NCBI GenBank assembly: GCA_913060815.1
Contig: CAJXSZ010000001.1
Location: 369,645-433,644, forward strand
Reading direction: 5' to 3'
DNA: 64,000 nucleotides
From: an uncultured Sulfitobacter sp.
Lineage (GTDB): Bacteria; Pseudomonadota; Alphaproteobacteria; Rhodobacterales; Rhodobacteraceae
The translations under genes and the position numbers were made by a program. Within the stretch, counting starts at the first letter, position 1, and each line of letters begins with the position of its first letter. Shown here piece after piece: positions 60,194-64,000 of this stretch. The notes below the pieces were generated by a model. That model saw only the letters and a program-made list of their open reading frames with translations, did no database searches and was not told where the DNA came from.

Positions 60194-61291
60194 ATGCGTC
60201 GCACCCTTGCCGCCCTTTGTATATTCGCCACCCCTGCTTTTGCACAAGAGCCGCCCAACGTAGTGGTCGATATCGCCCCGATCCGCAGTCTGGTTGCGCA
60301 GATCATGGAAGGGGTCGGCACGCCGTCGCAGATCATTCCGACAGGTGCTTCTCCCCACGGCTATGCCATGCGCCCGTCAGAAGCGCGCGCGCTGAGTAAC
60401 GCCGATCTGGTTGTCTGGGTTGGTCCTGCGCTCACATACTGGCTCGAAGAGCCGCTGGAAACGCTGGCACCTGATGCGGAGCATTTGACGCTAATGGCGC
60501 TGGGCGGGTCCAAAGAACTGCCCATGCGCGAAGCAGAAATACTGGAAGCGTCGCATGAGGATGACCATGCGGACCATGACCACGACAAGGAGCATAAAGA
60601 AGAGGGCCATGATGATCACGCAGGCCACGACCATGACCAAGAGCATAAAGACGAGGGACACGACGACCATGCAGGCCATGACGATCACGCAGGTCACGGC
60701 CATGAGCAAGAGCATAAAGACGAGGGACATGACGACCATGCAGGCCATGAAGATCACGCAGGTCACGGCCATGCGCATCATGGCACCATAGACCCTCACA
60801 GTTGGTTGTCACCTTCCAATGCGGTACTCTGGGCGGGGGTGATCTCTCAGAAGCTGGGAGAGATTGATCCTGCCAATGTCCAGACTTACGCGGCCAACTG
60901 GGAAAACCTTAACGCTGAAGTCCGGACCCTCGAGGCTGACCTGAACGCTATGTTGACGCCGTACCGTGACACCCCCTTCTTGGTGCTGCATGACGCGTTT
61001 TCCTATTTCGAAGAAACATTTGGCGTAGAAGCGGAAGCATTTGTGATCGCTGGAGACGGCGCGACACCTGGTCCTGCGCGCGTGCAGGCGTTGCGCGAAC
61101 ACCTTGCCGATAACCCTGTCACATGCGCCTTTACGGCCCCGCAGGAAAACGAGAGCCTGTTGCGGACTGCAACAGAAGGGCAAGATGTCCGTGTGGCTGT
61201 GCTTGACCCGTTGGGCGATGGCGAAACTTCCTACGCCACGTTTATGCGCACCTTTGCCACTGCGATGGTCGATTGTTTCGAAGGGCGCTAA
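60194..61291 (+). CDS. znuA: Zinc ABC transporter substrate-binding protein ZnuA with extended His/Asp/Glu-rich loop
   Basis: MRRTLAALCIFATPAFAQEPPNVVVDIAPIRSLVAQIMEGVGTPSQIIPTGASPHGYAMRPSEARAL; His-rich loop HDHDKEHKEEGHDDHAGH...; HHGTIDPHSWLSPSNA. Confidence 0.95.
   Translation: MRRTLAALCIFATPAFAQEPPNVVVDIAPIRSLVAQIMEGVGTPSQIIPTGASPHGYAMRPSEARALSNADLVVWVGPALTYWLEEPLETLAPDAEHLTLMALGGSKELPMREAEILEASHEDDHADHDHDKEHKEEGHDDHAGHDHDQEHKDEGHDDHAGHDDHAGHGHEQEHKDEGHDDHAGHEDHAGHGHAHHGTIDPHSWLSPSNAVLWAGVISQKLGEIDPANVQTYAANWENLNAEVRTLEADLNAMLTPYRDTPFLVLHDAFSYFEETFGVEAEAFVIAGDGATPGPARVQALREHLADNPVTCAFTAPQENESLLRTATEGQDVRVAVLDPLGDGETSYATFMRTFATAMVDCFEGR
60638..60775 (+). repeat. Tandem repeat (two 69-nt units) encoding the His-rich ZnuA loop
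   Basis: CAAGAGCATAAAGACGAGGGACAYGACGACCATGCAGGCCATGAMGATCACGCAGGTCACGGCCATG.. at 60638-60706 and 60707-60775; a degenerate partial unit precedes. Confidence 0.88.
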
Positions 61292-61327
61292 GGCGATCAG
61301 CCGTTTGGCATACCAAAACTACAAGCG

Positions 61328-61358
61328 CGGCCCCGCAAGAGATATGCGGGGCCGTTTT
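61328..61358 (+). terminator. Rho-independent terminator after znuA
   Basis: CGGCCCCGCA-AGAGATA-TGCGGGGCCG followed by TTTT. Confidence 0.8.
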
Positions 61359-61384
61359 CTATTGAGAAGTAGGGCAGCCGCTCC

Positions 61385-63409
61385 CTAGACGGCGATCTTA
61401 CCGCCGCCTTGTTTGGTCACGACCACCACGGAGGGGCGTGGCGGCATGGCGGGATCAAAGTCTGGCCAGCGGGTGGCAGGGTCCTCGAAGGTGCTGTCGC
61501 GCTCGAACCCAGCGAGGTCTCTTGTCCCATCCGTACCCGGATGCTGCACAGCGAGGAACAGCGTCTCCTGATCGTCGGTAAAATACGGGCCGCACATCTC
61601 TCCGCCCACAGGGCAGCGGAAGAAGAGCTTTGAGGTGCCGCGCGCTTCGCCTTCGGTCTCGAGCGCATAGAGCCCGTCGGATTTGCCCGTCTTGCCCCAA
61701 TTGCGGCCCTGATCAGTCGAAATCCATAGCCGCCCTTCAGCGTCGATTGCGGCATTGTCGGGGGCCCCGAACCAGCCGTTCTCGGAAGTTTCGGGGTTCC
61801 AGACAGCGCCCACTTCGGCGACCGCAGGATCACCGCATTGCACGAGGATCGACCATGTGCCGCGTGTGGCGCCGTGATCGCCACCGTCCTCCTTGACCTC
61901 GATGATATGGCCAAAAGCACTCTCGGGGCGGGGGTTCGCGGCGTCGATCTGATCGGGTTTGCGTTTGGAGTTGTTGGTCAGCATCAGATAGACCGAGCCA
62001 TCGCCACGCGGTTGTGCATCCTCGGGGCGGTCCATCGGCGTGGCACCCAGCAAGTCCGCCGCGATGCGGGTGTCGATCATCACGTCGCCCTGATCGTTAA
62101 AGCCGTTCTCGGCGGTGAGCGGTCCTTCACCGTGGATCAGTGGAAGCCACGCTATGGTGCCGTCGTCGTCAAACCGCGCCACGTAGAGCGTGCCATCGCT
62201 TAGCAGCTTGGAGTTCGCTGCCTTATCCTCGGTCACCACACCGCCAGAGACATACTTATACTGGTAGTCAAAGCGGTTATCGTCGCCTGAATATATCACA
62301 AGGCGGCCATCAGCAGCGAGTGTCGTCTCGGCCCCTTCATGGCGGAATCGGCCGAGGGCGGTATGCTTGACCGGCATGGCGTCAGGGTCGCGCGGATCGA
62401 CTTCAACAATCCAGCCGAAGCGATTGGATTCATTTGGTTCTTTGTCGATGTTGAAGCGATCGTGACGCGTGCCCCAGTTGTACCAGCGACCCGGCACACC
62501 ATAGCGCTTCATCTGCCGCGCCTCAGGCTGGGCACTTAGATCGACCTTGCCGTCCGCATTCGTCACATCACTCCAGAAATAGCCGTGGAAATTCTCCTCG
62601 GCCATGAGGTACGTGCCCCAAGGCGTCATGCCGCCTGCGCAGTTGTTGAGCGTGCCGATCACCGTCAGTCCTTCGGGGTCCTCGTTCGTCTGCATACGAG
62701 GATGCCCTGCAGCGGGGCCGTCAATCGTCATCGCTGTGTTGAGCGGGGTAATGCGGCGATTGTATTTCCCGTTCCTGTCGACGCGCCACTGGCCTGTGGT
62801 CTCTTTCTCGATCTCGACGACCGTGCCACCATGGGCCGCCATCTCGATGTCGATCAGTTCGGGCGTCATGCCTTTGAATCCGTCGCGGTCCTGACGGCCC
62901 AGCTTGGGGAACATGACTTCCTCATTGGTGTATTCGTGGTTCACACACAACAGACCACGGGTGCCTTCGTCATTGAGCGCAGTAAAGCCAACGTAGTCGT
63001 TGTTATAGCCGAACTGCGTCAACTGCGCCTGCGCCGTCTGGTTCATCACGTCGAACTCTGGCGCATCCGCCGTAATCGGATCGCCCCAGCGCAGCAGGAT
63101 GTCCGCGTCATAGCCTTCGGCCACGTGGTGCTTCTCGTCATTGCCCCACGCCAACTCGGAGAAGTTGTAGCGCGAAGTGGTTGCCGCTGCGGCGCCTTTG
63201 GGCGCGACCATGGCGGAGGTGCCAAAGAGGGCGGTTGTCGTGGTCACAGCCAGCGCGCCCTTGAACATATCACGGCGCGAATACCGTGCCGCGACCACCT
63301 CTCCGATCGTGCGGCTCAGGTTAGGATTCGTAGGGATGTCATCAAAGGCTTCATAGGCTTCGGCCTTGTTGCCGATGGTCGGATCGTTGAGAATATCTGT
63401 ACGGTTCAC
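61385..63409 (-). CDS. PhoX family phosphatase (DUF839), Tat-exported
   Basis: YSRRDMFKGALAVTTTTALFGTSAMVAPKG Tat-like leader; NTAMTIDGPAAGHPRMQTNEDPEGLTVIGTLNNCAGGMTPWGTYLMAEENFHGYFW; CPVGGEMCGPYFTDDQETLFLAVQHPGTDG. Confidence 0.92.
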   Translation of the reverse strand: MNRTDILNDPTIGNKAEAYEAFDDIPTNPNLSRTIGEVVAARYSRRDMFKGALAVTTTTALFGTSAMVAPKGAAAATTSRYNFSELAWGNDEKHHVAEGYDADILLRWGDPITADAPEFDVMNQTAQAQLTQFGYNNDYVGFTALNDEGTRGLLCVNHEYTNEEVMFPKLGRQDRDGFKGMTPELIDIEMAAHGGTVVEIEKETTGQWRVDRNGKYNRRITPLNTAMTIDGPAAGHPRMQTNEDPEGLTVIGTLNNCAGGMTPWGTYLMAEENFHGYFWSDVTNADGKVDLSAQPEARQMKRYGVPGRWYNWGTRHDRFNIDKEPNESNRFGWIVEVDPRDPDAMPVKHTALGRFRHEGAETTLAADGRLVIYSGDDNRFDYQYKYVSGGVVTEDKAANSKLLSDGTLYVARFDDDGTIAWLPLIHGEGPLTAENGFNDQGDVMIDTRIAADLLGATPMDRPEDAQPRGDGSVYLMLTNNSKRKPDQIDAANPRPESAFGHIIEVKEDGGDHGATRGTWSILVQCGDPAVAEVGAVWNPETSENGWFGAPDNAAIDAEGRLWISTDQGRNWGKTGKSDGLYALETEGEARGTSKLFFRCPVGGEMCGPYFTDDQETLFLAVQHPGTDGTRDLAGFERDSTFEDPATRWPDFDPAMPPRPSVVVVTKQGGGKIAV

Positions 63410-63495
63410 GGCAGTGCTCCTGCGGGTTTCAATCTACTTTGGCAGGGTTGCAGAGATGCGTCACGGTTTTGTGACGGCTGCGCCAAATTTTTGTA

Positions 63496-63946
63496 TCAGC
63501 GTGCAAACTGATCCAGCAGATCGGGGATATTCTTACGAAATTTAAAGAACCCTGCGGTGGCCAGCGGCCATGCGGCAGTGTCGATCTTACGGCGTACTTC
63601 GGTGAGTGGCGCGTCACCATCCTTGCGCACACGTTTCAGCAGCGACCGCACAGGCCCCACAGGCGCATGCGGCGTAACGATTTGGTCAAGGTCGTGCTCG
63701 CGCGTCCACGCGTCCACATCCTCGGCGCTGTCGAGGATATCAGCATCAGGCCAGATGTCAGCGGCGAGCCTGCGCCGGAATTCTACCACTTGCTCCGACA
63801 TAAGCCACGGGGTTTGCGTGGATGTACCGTCAATATAGGCGATCCGCGCTGGCCTGATCTGTAGCTGTTCAAGAAATGGTGCGCCCAGATCATCCGAGTG
63901 CAGCAGCAGTCCCGTGTTGTCAGCAGGCGCGCCGCTGTAGGGGGCG
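63496..63946 (-). CDS. C-terminal part of a protein, possibly cryptochrome/photolyase-like FAD-binding family (5' end truncated by contig end/adapter)
   Basis: LLLHSDDLGAPFLEQLQIRPARIAYIDGT...DLDQIVTPHAPVGPVRSLLKRVRKDGDAPLTEVRRKIDTAAWPLATAGFFKFRKNIPDLL. Residues upstream of APYSG are encoded by adapter sequence. Confidence 0.5.
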
Positions 63947-64000
63947 TGTCTCTTATACACATCTCCGAGCCCACGAGACAGGCAGAAATCTCGTATGCCG
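63947..64000 (+). other. Illumina Nextera transposase/i7 adapter contamination
   Basis: TGTCTCTTATACACATCT (18 of 19 nt of the mosaic end) + CCGAGCCCACGAGAC + 8-nt index AGGCAGAA + ATCTCGTATGCCG. Confidence 0.98.

Noticed and set aside
60555-60791. Possible CRISPR-like repeat array
   Set aside because: The repeats are contiguous, in frame with znuA and encode a His-rich loop; there are no spacers.
63783-63974. ORF beginning MGSEMCIRD
   Set aside because: N-terminus is translated from the Nextera adapter; an artefact.

Overview
This window is GC-rich alphaproteobacterial chromosomal DNA. The gene content is typical of marine Rhodobacterales (Roseobacter-type), though that placement is an inference. 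It is dense with catabolic and transport operons:
- partial malate synthase G (minus strand, not in the supplied ORF track)
- GMC oxidoreductase + DmdB/AlkK-like acyl-CoA ligase
- a large LacI-controlled cluster (about 5.7-19.8 kb) with an ABC sugar-type transporter, HisD-like dehydrogenase, SDR, three tandem-SnoaL proteins, bicupin, MetE-like protein, alpha/beta hydrolase and RraA-like protein
- class III aminotransferase / IclR / TctCBA / Tm-1-like locus
- oxyR-katG
- metallophosphoesterase
- IclR + SBP56/methanethiol-oxidase-like protein
- phnCDEE + HAD with a divergent hybrid two-component system
- MATE exporter
- frc-type sugar locus with ROK regulator, lyxose-isomerase-like protein and two kinases
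- tRNA-Thr(TGT)
- kynA
- zur-znuABC
- PhoX-like phosphatase

Two decayed tyrosine recombinases are visible. The one beside tRNA-Thr is bounded by a roughly 67-nt imperfect inverted repeat that contains the tRNA 3' end.

The last 54 nt are an Illumina Nextera i7 adapter, so the terminal ORFs are partly artefactual.

The best candidate for an undescribed system is the tandem-SnoaL/HisD-like/bicupin/MetE-like/RraA-like catabolic cluster with two matching putative LacI operators. All family calls were made by eye. No database search was run.
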